Shown: positions 1 to 7,457 of the stretch, piece after piece
Layout: each line of letters opens with the position of its first letter
Position numbering within the stretch: position 1 is the first letter of the stretch
Source: Pseudarthrobacter psychrotolerans
Lineage (GTDB): Bacteria > Actinomycetota > Actinomycetes > Actinomycetales > Micrococcaceae
Length of the DNA stretch: 64,000 nucleotides
Reading direction: 5' to 3'
NCBI RefSeq assembly: GCF_009911795.1
Contig: NZ_CP047898.1
Location: 1,302,001-1,366,000 of the forward strand
Translations under genes and position numbers: made by a program
The notes under the pieces: model-generated
Told to the model about the DNA's origin: nothing
The model's database searches: none
Seen by the model: the letters and a program-made list of their open reading frames with translations, nothing else

Positions 1-2
1 AC

Positions 3-338
3 TTGCCGACGGACCTCAGAAACAAGCTCCTGGACGATTGGGATGCGATGGCGGAAGCTGCCAGGCTTTACCGCGAGCGGTGCGGGGAGCTTCGCAACGG
101 GTCGCCGGCAGAGTCCGCGGCCGTGATGGTTTCGGGTACTGAAGCCGCCGGCACCCAGCCAGTACTTTGGCCCGTGCGCATGGTGGCCATGGTGATCGGT
201 CGGACGGACAGCCGAGTCCGGCAGATGCTCCGCTGGGGAGAGCTGGAGGGCGTGAAGGTGGACGGCCGCTGGAGGGTCAGCGAGGACACCGTGGGCGACT
301 ACGGAATGAGGCAACTCCTGGCCCGCCAGTCAGCCTGA
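3..338 (+). CDS. Helix-turn-helix phage protein, 5' end possibly outside window
   Basis: The protein is up to 111 residues from a TTG at the window edge, and the frame is open to base 1, so the true start may lie upstream. The C-terminal half (about residues 55-105) reads like an excisionase/MerR-type winged helix-turn-helix: a hydrophobic helix, a VxQMLRWGELEG-like recognition region, then a WRVSEDTV wing. Such DNA-binding proteins are common among phage and integrative-element genes, where they act in excision or repression. It lies upstream of other short phage-type genes on the same strand. The DNA target is unknown, and the family call rests on pattern only. Confidence 0.5.
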   Translation: MPTDLRNKLLDDWDAMAEAARLYRERCGELRNGSPAESAAVMVSGTEAAGTQPVLWPVRMVAMVIGRTDSRVRQMLRWGELEGVKVDGRWRVSEDTVGDYGMRQLLARQSA

Positions 339-387
339 TATGAGGCCATTCGCAGGCCGAAACAACGCGGAATCGCGAAAACATAGG

Positions 388-417
388 AATGGGACGCCCT
401 AACTCGGGCGTCCCATT
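388..417 (+). terminator. Hairpin after the HTH gene
   Basis: A perfect 9-bp GC-rich stem (391-399 with 406-414), flanked by complementary AAT/ATT, closes a 6-nt loop. There is no long T tract, so it may be a weak terminator or a processing hairpin between the HTH gene and the next phage gene. The rest of 339-624 shows no convincing gene. Confidence 0.55.
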
Positions 418-463
418 CGTGCATCCACCGGAAACCCACCACTATGAACAGTATTTCCGCCCC

Positions 464-478
464 CGGAAACGCGGAAAC
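464..478 (+). repeat. 15-bp intergenic repeat, copy 1
   Basis: The string cggaaacgcggaaac occurs here and, identically, at 3373-3387. Both copies are intergenic within the phage segment. It is itself a tandem duplication of a GGAAACG-like unit. This may be a phage regulatory site; the function is inferred only from placement. Confidence 0.5.
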
Positions 479-624
479 GATTCGCGGGCAGTACGTCAGA
501 GACTGATTGTGGATGGGTTCTTTAGGGAATCCCCAGCCGGAACCAGTGCCCGGCGCTGCCGGTGGAAGGCAGCGCCGGTCACTACCCCGGGCCCCGACAC
601 TTCATAACCAGAGGAGGGCCAGCA

Positions 625-1220
625 ATGACCACCAACGATGACGTCCTGGCCGCCCTGCGCGGGGACAGACCGAGCGAACAATGCGGGAAAGCGTTCACCG
701 CGCCTTCGCCGGAGAGCGCGATCTGAGCGATGTTGAGCGCCACACAAACGAATCCGTAGCCCGGGCATTCGGCCGCGAACCCGAACGACAGGTGACCGGG
801 AACGAACTGCCCATCCAGAAGCGCGACTTCAGCGCCGTCGCGGTTTGGGCGGCGAAGGAAGCGGCCGCCACCGCCACCCGCGCACTGAGCCAGGCCATCA
901 TGCGTGCCGATGGGAACAAGGGCATCTACGCCGCCGAGGCGGAAGCCCAGGCCATCGCGGAAGAGTCCTACGCCTTGGCGGCCAAGCGCAGCCCTTATGA
1001 GGACGTCCGGCACGAAGCAGTTGCCAGGGCCCTGACGAAGCTGGCGGACACATGTGAGCGCCGGGCAGAAGAGAGCAAACGGCAGCCCCGGAAGGCAGCC
1101 CCCAAGGCCGCCCAGCAGCCGCAGGCAGCGCCAAGGCACCAACAGGAATCCCTTAGCCCCCGGAGGCGTGTACAGATCTCCGAACAAGCCACCCGCGGCA
1201 ACGTCAGAGCCGTGAAGTAG
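625..1220 (+). CDS. Phage protein of unknown function, frame broken by one missing base
   Basis: An ATG at 625 sits 6-7 nt behind a strong GAGGAGGG ribosome site, but its frame stops after 33 residues. The following 179-residue open frame (681-1220) is in the -1 frame and has no ribosome site of its own. Adding one G to the GGGG run at 661-664 joins the two into a single protein of about 198 residues, beginning MTTNDDVLAALRGG. The middle is alanine-rich and helical (about residues 75-160), and the tail is basic and proline/glutamine-rich. No family is recognised. Programmed frameshifting is possible but there is no classical slippery heptamer in frame. Confidence 0.5.
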
Positions 1221-1253
1221 ACCCCCGAACTTTCCACAAGGAGCAATCAGCAC

Positions 1254-1922
1254 ATGGCAATTTTCAGCAAGAGCGTAGACGCTGCTCAAACCGCAGTGTC
1301 CAAGGCCGAAGACCTTCTCAAGGAATGGGAAAGCAAAGCCATCAATGCCCGTGCCGAGGCCGAGCGACTGGACAACGAGTCCGGCGCCGCGATCCTCGCC
1401 GACGAGTCAGCCGCCGACACCATCACACTCAAGATCCACTCATGGGAGCGCAAGGCACGCGCCTTCGATCAAGCCGCGGAGGAAGCCCGCAGGAAGCTCA
1501 CAGCCGCCCGCCACGAGGCGCTCGAAGCGGAGGCCCGCGAAGAGGACAAGGAAGGCACAGCCGGCCGCAGGAAGGCGGAAGCACACAACGCCAAAGTCGC
1601 CGCCCTCGTCCACCAGCTCGAAGTGCTCGACGAATGTGACTGGGGCCGCGCCCCGGCCAAGGATCCCATCTCCGGTGAGCTTGTTGGTTCACAACGGGGG
1701 ATCGGTCACAGACTCGCCACGGAGGCGGAGCGGCATGAGATACGGGCCGCGTCCATCCGGCACTTCCTTGAAACGGGCCGGATCCCAAACGACTACTTCG
1801 AGATCAACGAGGTTACCGGCACCACGTTCAACACGAGTGCCCGGATCCTGAACGAAGGCGACAACATCCCAGCTTCCCTGTACGTCGCCCGTAACGCCGG
1901 CCTGAGCTTCCTGGAGGCCTGA
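1254..1922 (+). CDS. Coiled-coil phage protein of unknown function
   Basis: This 222-residue protein starts at an ATG preceded by AAGGAG at good spacing. Residues about 10-125 are strongly helical, rich in alanine, glutamate and lysine with heptad-like spacing, suggesting a long coiled coil. The last 60 residues are more globular (YFEINEVTGTTF, then IPASLYVARN). It follows the preceding phage gene by 33 nt, so the two probably form one transcript. A scaffold-like or structural accessory role is possible for a coiled-coil protein in such a locus, but no family is recognised and the function remains unknown. Confidence 0.6.
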   Translation: MAIFSKSVDAAQTAVSKAEDLLKEWESKAINARAEAERLDNESGAAILADESAADTITLKIHSWERKARAFDQAAEEARRKLTAARHEALEAEAREEDKEGTAGRRKAEAHNAKVAALVHQLEVLDECDWGRAPAKDPISGELVGSQRGIGHRLATEAERHEIRAASIRHFLETGRIPNDYFEINEVTGTTFNTSARILNEGDNIPASLYVARNAGLSFLEA

Positions 1923-1925
1923 CCC

Positions 1926-2090
1926 GTGACAACCATGCAGGAAGCCCTCCAAGCCGCGGCAGCGGTGATCGAGGAGGACGTCAGGAAGATGGACGCTGGC
2001 GAGCTGGAAGCCACCCCTGAACAGCGGGCCTTCCTGATAGGCACAATGAGGGGCTTGCAGGTCCCCCTCAGCGTCGAAATCGGTGGGTAA
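1926..2090 (+). CDS. Small phage protein, 54 residues
   Basis: The GTG at 1926 lies 3 nt after the preceding stop, and an in-frame ATG at 1935 is the alternative start. The product is acidic and helical (AAAAVIEEDVRKMDAGELEA region). It is followed by EATPEQRAFLIGTMRGLQ, a shape often seen in small phage structural-operon proteins. Tight spacing to the coiled-coil gene supports real translation. The function is unknown. The next 165 bases (2091-2255) hold no gene that I can support. Confidence 0.5.
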   Translation: MTTMQEALQAAAAVIEEDVRKMDAGELEATPEQRAFLIGTMRGLQVPLSVEIGG

Positions 2091-2255
2091 GCGGTGGATA
2101 TAGACATACGGACGCGGGGAGTTATCGCCGCCGCTAGGCTCCCGACTCCATAAGCCTTAGAACCATCGGTTAGCAGCACAGACTGTCGGACCCGGGAGTT
2201 AGGCTGCTGGGAGTACGTCGGCGCTGGGCCTGACGTCCTTGAGAAGGGAAAATAG

Positions 2256-2446
2256 ATGGCTGTTGCACCGGAAGTTCGAGAGGCTGACAAGGCTGCCAGG
2301 GTGGCCCTGTTGGATGCGATTACCGAGGGGTCAAGGAAGCGGAGCACATCAGCACGCTCGTTCAGCTCGCGCAGGCTTACAACTACGTGACCTCGAATGA
2401 CGCACCCCGGGACCCATCCCAGGTTCGTGCCGGCGGTTTCGCCTAG
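2256..2446 (+). CDS. Small phage protein, frame broken by one missing base
   Basis: ATG 2256 follows GAGAAGGG. The first 25 codons (MAVAPEVREADKAARVALL and on) run well, then the zero frame becomes serine/arginine-rich and stops. The -1 frame continues sensibly through VKEAEHISTLVQLAQAYNYV to a stop at 2444. Adding one G to the GGGG run at 2327-2330 gives a single protein of about 63 residues. A C-terminal DPSQVRAGGFA tail precedes a hairpin terminator. The function is unknown. It is probably a real phage gene with a sequencing deletion. Confidence 0.5.
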
Positions 2447-2453
2447 ACAGTAC

Positions 2454-2480
2454 GTGCTGGGCCCCTTGTGGGCCCAGCAC
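2454..2480. terminator. Bidirectional hairpin between convergent phage genes
   Basis: A perfect 10-bp stem (2454-2463 with 2471-2480) and a 7-nt loop lie between the rightward small gene ending at 2446 and the leftward gene ending at 2497. The position fits termination from both sides. There is no strong T run. Confidence 0.65.
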
Positions 2481-2496
2481 AAACTTCCCTGCCACG

Positions 2497-2796
2497 TCAG
2501 CTGTTCCTCTCGAAGATGAGGGTCCTTGCGGATCCGCTGGCCGTGTCGCTGGTCTCGTTGGCCAGCCGGTAGCCACGCGCCTTGGCGCCTAGGACGACCG
2601 TCTCATATTTTGGTGACGCGTCATTGATCTTATAGACAACGTCTTCCCCCACGAACGCCCTGTCTAGAATTGCCGGCGCGTTGGCCTCAGCCTTCTTCTG
2701 GCTCCGGTTCCCCGCGACGAACAGCGCAAAGCCAAGCCAGCCTGCAAGACAAAACATCAGCACGAAAAACACGATGATTGCGATAAGTATCCCCAT
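2497..2796 (-). CDS. Small membrane-anchored protein, moron-like
   Basis: The 99-residue product begins with one long hydrophobic segment (residues 2-28, MGILIAIIVFFVLMF onward), followed by a charged stretch and a compact soluble domain of about 65 residues ending in RTLIFERNS. The start was set at 2796 because it puts the membrane segment at the N-terminus; a longer form from 2835 is possible. It is transcribed against the surrounding phage genes and has its own terminator, the pattern of a lysogeny-expressed cargo ('moron') gene. There are no homologues that I recognise. An envelope function such as superinfection exclusion is only a hypothesis. Confidence 0.5.
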   Translation of the reverse strand: MGILIAIIVFFVLMFCLAGWLGFALFVAGNRSQKKAEANAPAILDRAFVGEDVVYKINDASPKYETVVLGAKARGYRLANETSDTASGSARTLIFERNS

Positions 2797-2963
2797 GTGG
2801 AGAGCATAATCTTTCCTCCCCGGAATGCCGCACAAAAAGATTTAGCTTGTCACCCTGTAAGGCTCGAAGGCCGCCCTGGCATTGGCCATCGACCTATTTA
2901 CTTGTATTCGACCCGGTAATGCTGCCATCAACAAGTAGACCGCCCGCAGGAGGTGAGGCAAGT

Positions 2964-3347
2964 TCAAGACTGTCTGGGCGGGATGAATCTCTTGATTGGC
3001 CCCAGAGACTCTCCGCGGTGCGACGTCCACGTAATGACAAGCTGGGGTGAACCACGGCGTATCCCCATGAAGGTGCCCTTCTCGTCGACAGCGAGTGAAG
3101 CCGGAAAATTTGACTGGGCCGGTTGAAATTCCTCCAACTCATAGGCCAGATCCGCAGCTGGCGCGTTGCCAACATTCTTAATCGACCACGTGTCGCCTGC
3201 CTCCCATTTAACCTCGAAGTCCGCTGTTTTGGACGCCTCCGCATCGGCGGCTTTTCTCTTCCGATCCAGCAGGACGGCGCCCTGGCCGCCTGCGAAACCC
3301 AAACCGGTCGCCAAAACTAGCTTGCCAACTTCCCATATCCAGTCCAC
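2964..3347 (-). CDS. Membrane-anchored protein of unknown function, moron-like
   Basis: This 127-residue protein has a hydrophobic N-terminus (residues about 6-28, including LVLATGLGFAGGQGAVLL), then a basic stop-transfer RKRK. A soluble beta-rich part contains WSIKNVGNAPAADLAYEL, which resembles the Ig/CARDB-like 'INVGNAPA' style of surface or inner-leaflet domains. It is upstream of, and on the same strand as, the gene at 2497-2796, and the two may form a bicistronic unit facing the phage structural genes. The topology suggests a membrane tether. The function is unknown. Confidence 0.55.
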   Translation of the reverse strand: MDWIWEVGKLVLATGLGFAGGQGAVLLDRKRKAADAEASKTADFEVKWEAGDTWSIKNVGNAPAADLAYELEEFQPAQSNFPASLAVDEKGTFMGIRRGSPQLVITWTSHRGESLGPIKRFIPPRQS

Positions 3348-3372
3348 CGGTGGAGTCTAGCGCTTCCGCCGA

Positions 3373-3387
3373 CGGAAACGCGGAAAC
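3373..3387 (+). repeat. 15-bp intergenic repeat, copy 2
   Basis: This copy is identical to 464-478. It lies just upstream of the gp10-like gene and downstream (on the opposite strand) of the promoter region expected for 2964-3347, so it could serve as a control site for either. Confidence 0.5.
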
Positions 3388-3454
3388 CTCAGCCACTCCC
3401 CTCCTCATAGCCTGATGTCAAAACCTTGGACCGTTTTTATTCCAAGGGAGAGCT

Positions 3455-3829
3455 ATGACCAGCTTCGAGATAGACGGCAGCGAATTCACAAGGCTGGCCG
3501 ACCAGTTAGAACGGGCCGGGGAGGCCGTGTCCTTCCTAGTTAGGGGAGCGGTCAAGAAGGCAACCCTGGACATCGCCGCGGATGCCAAGAACTTTGCGCC
3601 GGTGGATACTGGCAACCTCAAGAACAGCATTCACACCTCGCTGGCTGGCTCCAACGCGAACGTTGCACAGGGCACCATCCAGGCGCAGGCGAACTATTCG
3701 AAATATGTGGAGTTCGGGACTAGCCGCACGGCCCCGCAAGCCTTCATGGGCCCCGCCGCCGACCGCAACGAGCCGGCGCTGCAGCAGGCCCTTGGACAGA
3801 TCGCTGAGACGCTCGGGGGCGCCCTGTGA
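3455..3829 (+). CDS. HK97 gp10-like head-tail joining protein
   Basis: The 124-residue protein matches the HK97 gp10/minor tail completion pattern: an N-terminal helix (FTRLADQLERAGEAV), a central VDTGNLKNSIHTS, then a YVEFGTSRTAPQAFMGPA signature and a C-terminal helix. Family members form the ring joining phage head and tail. The start follows AAGGGAG. Its stop overlaps the GTG of the tape measure gene by 4 nt (GTGA), so the two are translationally coupled. In ordinary siphophages the tail terminator, tail tube and tail-assembly chaperone genes sit between these two; none are present here. Confidence 0.85.
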   Translation: MTSFEIDGSEFTRLADQLERAGEAVSFLVRGAVKKATLDIAADAKNFAPVDTGNLKNSIHTSLAGSNANVAQGTIQAQANYSKYVEFGTSRTAPQAFMGPAADRNEPALQQALGQIAETLGGAL

Positions 3830-6800
3830 GCGATAAGTTCCTGACGGTCAGGATCCGGGCCGAAATCGCTGACTTCCGGGCTCAGATGGCTGAAGTCTCA
3901 AAGCTGACGCGTGACGCAGGGAAAGCGGCAGAGGAGACATCGACTAGGGCTTCAACTGGACTGGGCCAAATGGTCCAGTCCGCGAACAAGCACAAGGACG
4001 CGTGGGACCAGACCGGAAAGGCCCTCCTCGGGTTCGGGGCGGCGGTCTCTGTCGGTGTCGGTCTGGCGATCAAGTCGTACATGGAATTCGACAAGGCCAT
4101 GTCAGAGGTGAAGGCGGCCACGCACGCCTCCGCTGGGGACATGGAACTCCTCCGGGGCGCGGCGATCAAGGCCGGCGCTGACACGGCCTATTCAGCCAAA
4201 GAGGCTGCGGGCGCCATCACGGAGCTGGCCAAAGCTGGCGTGTCGACTAAGGACATTCTGTCCGGCGGTCTGGACGGTGCCCTGTCCCTGGCTGCGGCCG
4301 GATCGATTGAGGTCGCTGATGCTGCTGAGCTGGCGGCCACGGCCATGGTTCAGTTCAAGCTCAGCGGTGACCAGATCCCGCACCTCGCTGATCTCCTCGC
4401 GGCCGGTGCCGGTAAGGCCCAGGGCTCGGTGCAGGACCTTGGCATGGCGCTCAAACAGGGTGGCCTCATCGCCGCTTCCACGGGCCTGTCGATCGAGGAG
4501 ACCACGGGCGGGCTGGCAGCTTTCGCTTCCGCTGGCCTGATCGGCTCCGACGCTGGTACCAGCTTCAAGACCATGCTCCAGTCGCTGACCCCGAACTCCG
4601 CCCAGGCTGCTTCGGAAATGCAGCGCCTTGGGATCTCGGCCTACGACCAGCAGGGCAAGTTCATCGGCCTGTCCAAGTTCGCCGGGGTCCTCCAGGGCTC
4701 CCTGCGGGGAGTCTCGGACGAGTCCCGCAACGCCTCCCTGAAGATAATCTTCGGCTCGGACGCCGTCCGTGCCGCGAACGTCCTCTACGAGCAGGGCGCC
4801 AAGGGCATCGCTGACTGGACCGCCAAGGTCAACGATTCCGGTTACGCGGCCACCACGGCTGCGATCAAGCAGGACAACCTGGCCGGAGACATTGAGAAGG
4901 TCGGCGGGTCCCTCGATTCCGTGTTCCTGAAATCAGGTTCCGGCGCAAACGAAGTCCTCCGCTCCCTTGCTCAGAGCGCAGACAGATTCCTGGGTGTGAT
5001 CGGTGATATCCCGGCGCCCATTCTCCAAGCAGGCCTAGGCATGGCAGCCGTGGCTGGAGGGTCGGCGCTGTTGGGCGGGGCATTCCTGACGACCTTCCCC
5101 CGGATCCTTGAAACCAAACGGGCGTTCTCAGAGCTGGCCGAGTCTTCACCCAAGCTTGCTGGCGGCCTCGGCAAGGTCACCAAGGCAGCTGGCATCGCAG
5201 CAGTTGCACTGGTAGCCCTTGAGGCGGCGGGAGCGGCCGGGAAGGCCATATTCGGGAAGGCGTCCAACTCCGCTGAGGACTTCGCGCAGTCACTGCTGAC
5301 TTTGAGTGGCGGGACCAAAGACCTTGACGCCCTCTTCCGGGACGGCGGCCTGGGTACTCAGATCAACGGCGTCGGCGATGCCCTCGCACGTATGTCCGAC
5401 AAGAACGCCTTCGACGACTTTGGAATCTGGATCGGCGACCTCACTCCGGCCGGGTCCAAGCTGAACACCCTTCGGGACAACATCCGGGGACTCGATTCAA
5501 CTCTCGTAGCACTTGTGCAGAACGGCGGCGCGCAGAAGGCCGCGGACGCGTTCCGAATTGCCGGTGAGGAGGCGGACAAGTCTGCCAAGGCGCAGGGGCG
5601 GTCCGGTGTGTCCACTGCCGAGGTTTTGAAGCTGATGCCTCAGTATTCTGATGCGATCAAGGCCCAGGCGACGGCGCTAGGGGTCAAACTCACCCAGCAG
5701 GAGCTTGAAGAAGCTGCCCTTGGCAAGATCCCGGCCAAGATCGCCGCAGTAACCAAAACGACCGAAGGTGCTGCAGCTGCCCAGAAGTTCCAAGCCGCCG
5801 CCAGTGAGGAGGCGGCCAAGAAGCTTGCCGACATGGGCTTGTCGGCTGATGGCACGGTCGTGTCCCTGTCGAAGCTCCTAGACGTAATGTTCGCGACGGG
5901 CCTTGCAACCATGTCGGCGCGGGACGCTGAATCCAAGTATCAGGAAACACTGGACGGCCTGAAGGTCAAGATTGATGGGGTTAACGCCTCCCAGTCGGCG
6001 GGCAACCATGTGTGGGATGAGGCTAAGGGTTCCTTTGACCTGACCAGCGAATCAGGCCGGGCAGCTAACGGCGTGTTTGGTGACCTCGAACAGGCCGCGA
6101 TCAACACGACCAAGGCGATGGCCAATGCTGGGGCAACCCAGCCTGAGCTACAGGACAAGCTCGGCAAGACCTACACGTCCTTGTACGACACTGCCAGAGC
6201 ATTCGGCGCATCGAAGGACAAAGCGGACGACCTCGCCCGCTCTGCCCTTGGCATCCCGAAGAACGTCCCCATCGATGTGGCCATCCAAAACTATGCGGAC
6301 ACCATGGCGAAGGCTTACAGCATCCAGGGCGCCATCAACGGGATTACCGGCCGGTCCGTGGACGTCATCATCAACCACATCAACAGGCAGGTCGGTGGCG
6401 GGGGCTCACCTGATGACCCGTCCATGACGGCACTCACGCCGGGAAGCCTCAGTCGATACACCGGTGGGCTGGTGGGCTTCGCCGGAGGCGGCAAGGTGCC
6501 GGGCATCCCACCAATGAACAAGCGGCTCGATAACGTCATCGCCCGAACCCAGAACGGGACACCGTACGGCATCCGTTCCGGGGAATGGATCATCAACGAG
6601 CCGCAGTCCAAGGCCAATGATAAATGGCTGCGGGCCATCAACGACGGGCTGAACCTAGACACCGTCTTTGCCGCCCAGGCGGCCCCGTCGAAGTCCATGG
6701 CCGGCGGCTACGGGCAGACCCAGTCCTTCGGCGGGTACAACGGTCAGCTCACGGCAGCGACTCCTGCGGCGGCGCCGATGATTGGTGACATCTACGTGCA

Positions 6801-6909
6801 GAACCCGTTCACTGGCGAGTACATGCTGGCGCAGATGGATACCCGCGCCGGGGCGGCCATCACGAAGGCTGATGCTCAGACGCGGTTCATGAGAAGGGGC
6901 AGGTCCTAA
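3826..6909 (+). CDS. Phage tape measure protein (TP901 type)
   Basis: The product has 1027 residues and starts at a GTG overlapping the preceding stop. Residues about 75-330 form the TP901/PhageMin_Tail core (EFDKAMSEVKAATHAS, then repeated AITELAKAGVS and AATAMVQF motifs, then AGVLQGSLRGVSDESR). Hydrophobic segments lie near 47-65, 395-425 and 450-475. Helical linkers follow, and the C-terminus is glycine-rich and ends RFMRRGRS, as in Arthrobacter siphophage proteins. It sets tail length and enters the host envelope. It is unusual that no distal tail, spike or lysis gene follows; an HTH gene and an att-like site come next. Confidence 0.93.
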   Translation: MSDKFLTVRIRAEIADFRAQMAEVSKLTRDAGKAAEETSTRASTGLGQMVQSANKHKDAWDQTGKALLGFGAAVSVGVGLAIKSYMEFDKAMSEVKAATHASAGDMELLRGAAIKAGADTAYSAKEAAGAITELAKAGVSTKDILSGGLDGALSLAAAGSIEVADAAELAATAMVQFKLSGDQIPHLADLLAAGAGKAQGSVQDLGMALKQGGLIAASTGLSIEETTGGLAAFASAGLIGSDAGTSFKTMLQSLTPNSAQAASEMQRLGISAYDQQGKFIGLSKFAGVLQGSLRGVSDESRNASLKIIFGSDAVRAANVLYEQGAKGIADWTAKVNDSGYAATTAAIKQDNLAGDIEKVGGSLDSVFLKSGSGANEVLRSLAQSADRFLGVIGDIPAPILQAGLGMAAVAGGSALLGGAFLTTFPRILETKRAFSELAESSPKLAGGLGKVTKAAGIAAVALVALEAAGAAGKAIFGKASNSAEDFAQSLLTLSGGTKDLDALFRDGGLGTQINGVGDALARMSDKNAFDDFGIWIGDLTPAGSKLNTLRDNIRGLDSTLVALVQNGGAQKAADAFRIAGEEADKSAKAQGRSGVSTAEVLKLMPQYSDAIKAQATALGVKLTQQELEEAALGKIPAKIAAVTKTTEGAAAAQKFQAAASEEAAKKLADMGLSADGTVVSLSKLLDVMFATGLATMSARDAESKYQETLDGLKVKIDGVNASQSAGNHVWDEAKGSFDLTSESGRAANGVFGDLEQAAINTTKAMANAGATQPELQDKLGKTYTSLYDTARAFGASKDKADDLARSALGIPKNVPIDVAIQNYADTMAKAYSIQGAINGITGRSVDVIINHINRQVGGGGSPDDPSMTALTPGSLSRYTGGLVGFAGGGKVPGIPPMNKRLDNVIARTQNGTPYGIRSGEWIINEPQSKANDKWLRAINDGLNLDTVFAAQAAPSKSMAGGYGQTQSFGGYNGQLTAATPAAAPMIGDIYVQNPFTGEYMLAQMDTRAGAAITKADAQTRFMRRGRS

Positions 6910-6936
6910 TGGTTGCGGATAGGTACTCTTGCGATC

Positions 6937-7173
6937 ATGAGACAACCTGAAACCTCGTCTACTGTCCGGCCATTGACCTCGACTGGACTGCCCAGGCTGG
7001 CCTTCAAGATTCAAGAGGTAGCCGAGATGCTGGCCGAACCGGAGCAAACGATTAGGCGGCACTGCCAGACGCAGGCGCTCCGAGGCGCTTACAAGACGGG
7101 CGGGAAGACCTCGCCGTGGCGGATCCCGCCGAAAGCAATTGACTACTACCAGGCGACACGCAGCAATCAGTAG
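6937..7173 (+). CDS. HTH excisionase-like protein
   Basis: This is a 78-residue product from ATG 6937; a TTG at 6913 would add 8 residues but has no better ribosome site. Residues about 22-70 form an excisionase/MerR-like HTH: LAFKIQEVAEMLAEPEQTIRRH, then a WRIPPKAIDYYQ wing. A small DNA-binding protein right beside the attachment-like site at 7311 fits a role in excision directionality, but no integrase lies in this window. A general regulator is the alternative. Confidence 0.6.
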   Translation: MRQPETSSTVRPLTSTGLPRLAFKIQEVAEMLAEPEQTIRRHCQTQALRGAYKTGGKTSPWRIPPKAIDYYQATRSNQ

Positions 7174-7310
7174 ACGCCCACCGCTTACCCACCGTAAACA
7201 ACGCAATAGCGTGCAAACCGGCGAAGGTGCGTTTCCGTCGGACGAGGCATTCTCCCCTGTAACTCAAGGCTGGTGATGAGTGGTGAGTAACAGCTAAAAC
7301 CAGCATCCGC

Positions 7311-7348
7311 TAATCCGCCGGTCGGGGGTTCGATTCCCTCCTGGGGCA
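7311..7348 (+). other. Displaced tRNA 3' half, probable prophage attachment site
   Basis: The 38 nt fold as the 3' half of a tRNA. TAA plus an anticodon-stem 3' strand TCCGC is followed by a 5-nt variable loop, then a T arm (GGGGG, loop TTCGATT, CCCTC), then acceptor strand CTGGGGC and discriminator A. No 5' half precedes it, and CCA is not encoded. The bases fit a tRNA-Lys(CTT) 3' end (position 36 = T), though other tRNAs reading A-starting codons are not excluded. Integration into tRNA 3' ends leaves such a fragment at one junction, so the element should extend left to an intact tRNA outside the window. Confidence 0.7.
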
Positions 7349-7392
7349 CAAGATGATGAGTTGGCACGTCCTTGACGGATGCGCCGGTCAGC

Positions 7393-7426
7393 AAAAACAC
7401 CCCGGTCAGCAGACCGGGGTGTTTTT
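7393..7426 (+). terminator. Rho-independent terminator beside the att-like site
   Basis: A perfect 10-bp stem (7398-7407 with 7412-7421) has a 4-nt loop, flanked by five A and five T. It was probably the terminator of the tRNA gene that the element disrupted. It also works leftward for the isomerase operon ending at 7458. Confidence 0.9.
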
Positions 7427-7457
7427 CATTGTGGGACTGGTGTGGAATTGCCGTTTC

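Noticed and set aside
625..726. Programmed -1 frameshift as in phage tail chaperones
   Set aside because: There is no in-frame slippery heptamer, the gene is not next to the tape measure gene, and the same one-base G-run pattern occurs in housekeeping genes.
2256..2446. Separate small serine/arginine-rich protein ending in the zero frame
   Set aside because: The -1 frame past 2330 has better coding character and ends just before a terminator.
7185..7400. Minus-strand frame reading VPQEGIEPPTGGL
   Set aside because: This peptide is the typical antisense translation of tRNA T-arm sequence, here the displaced tRNA 3' half; it is not a gene.
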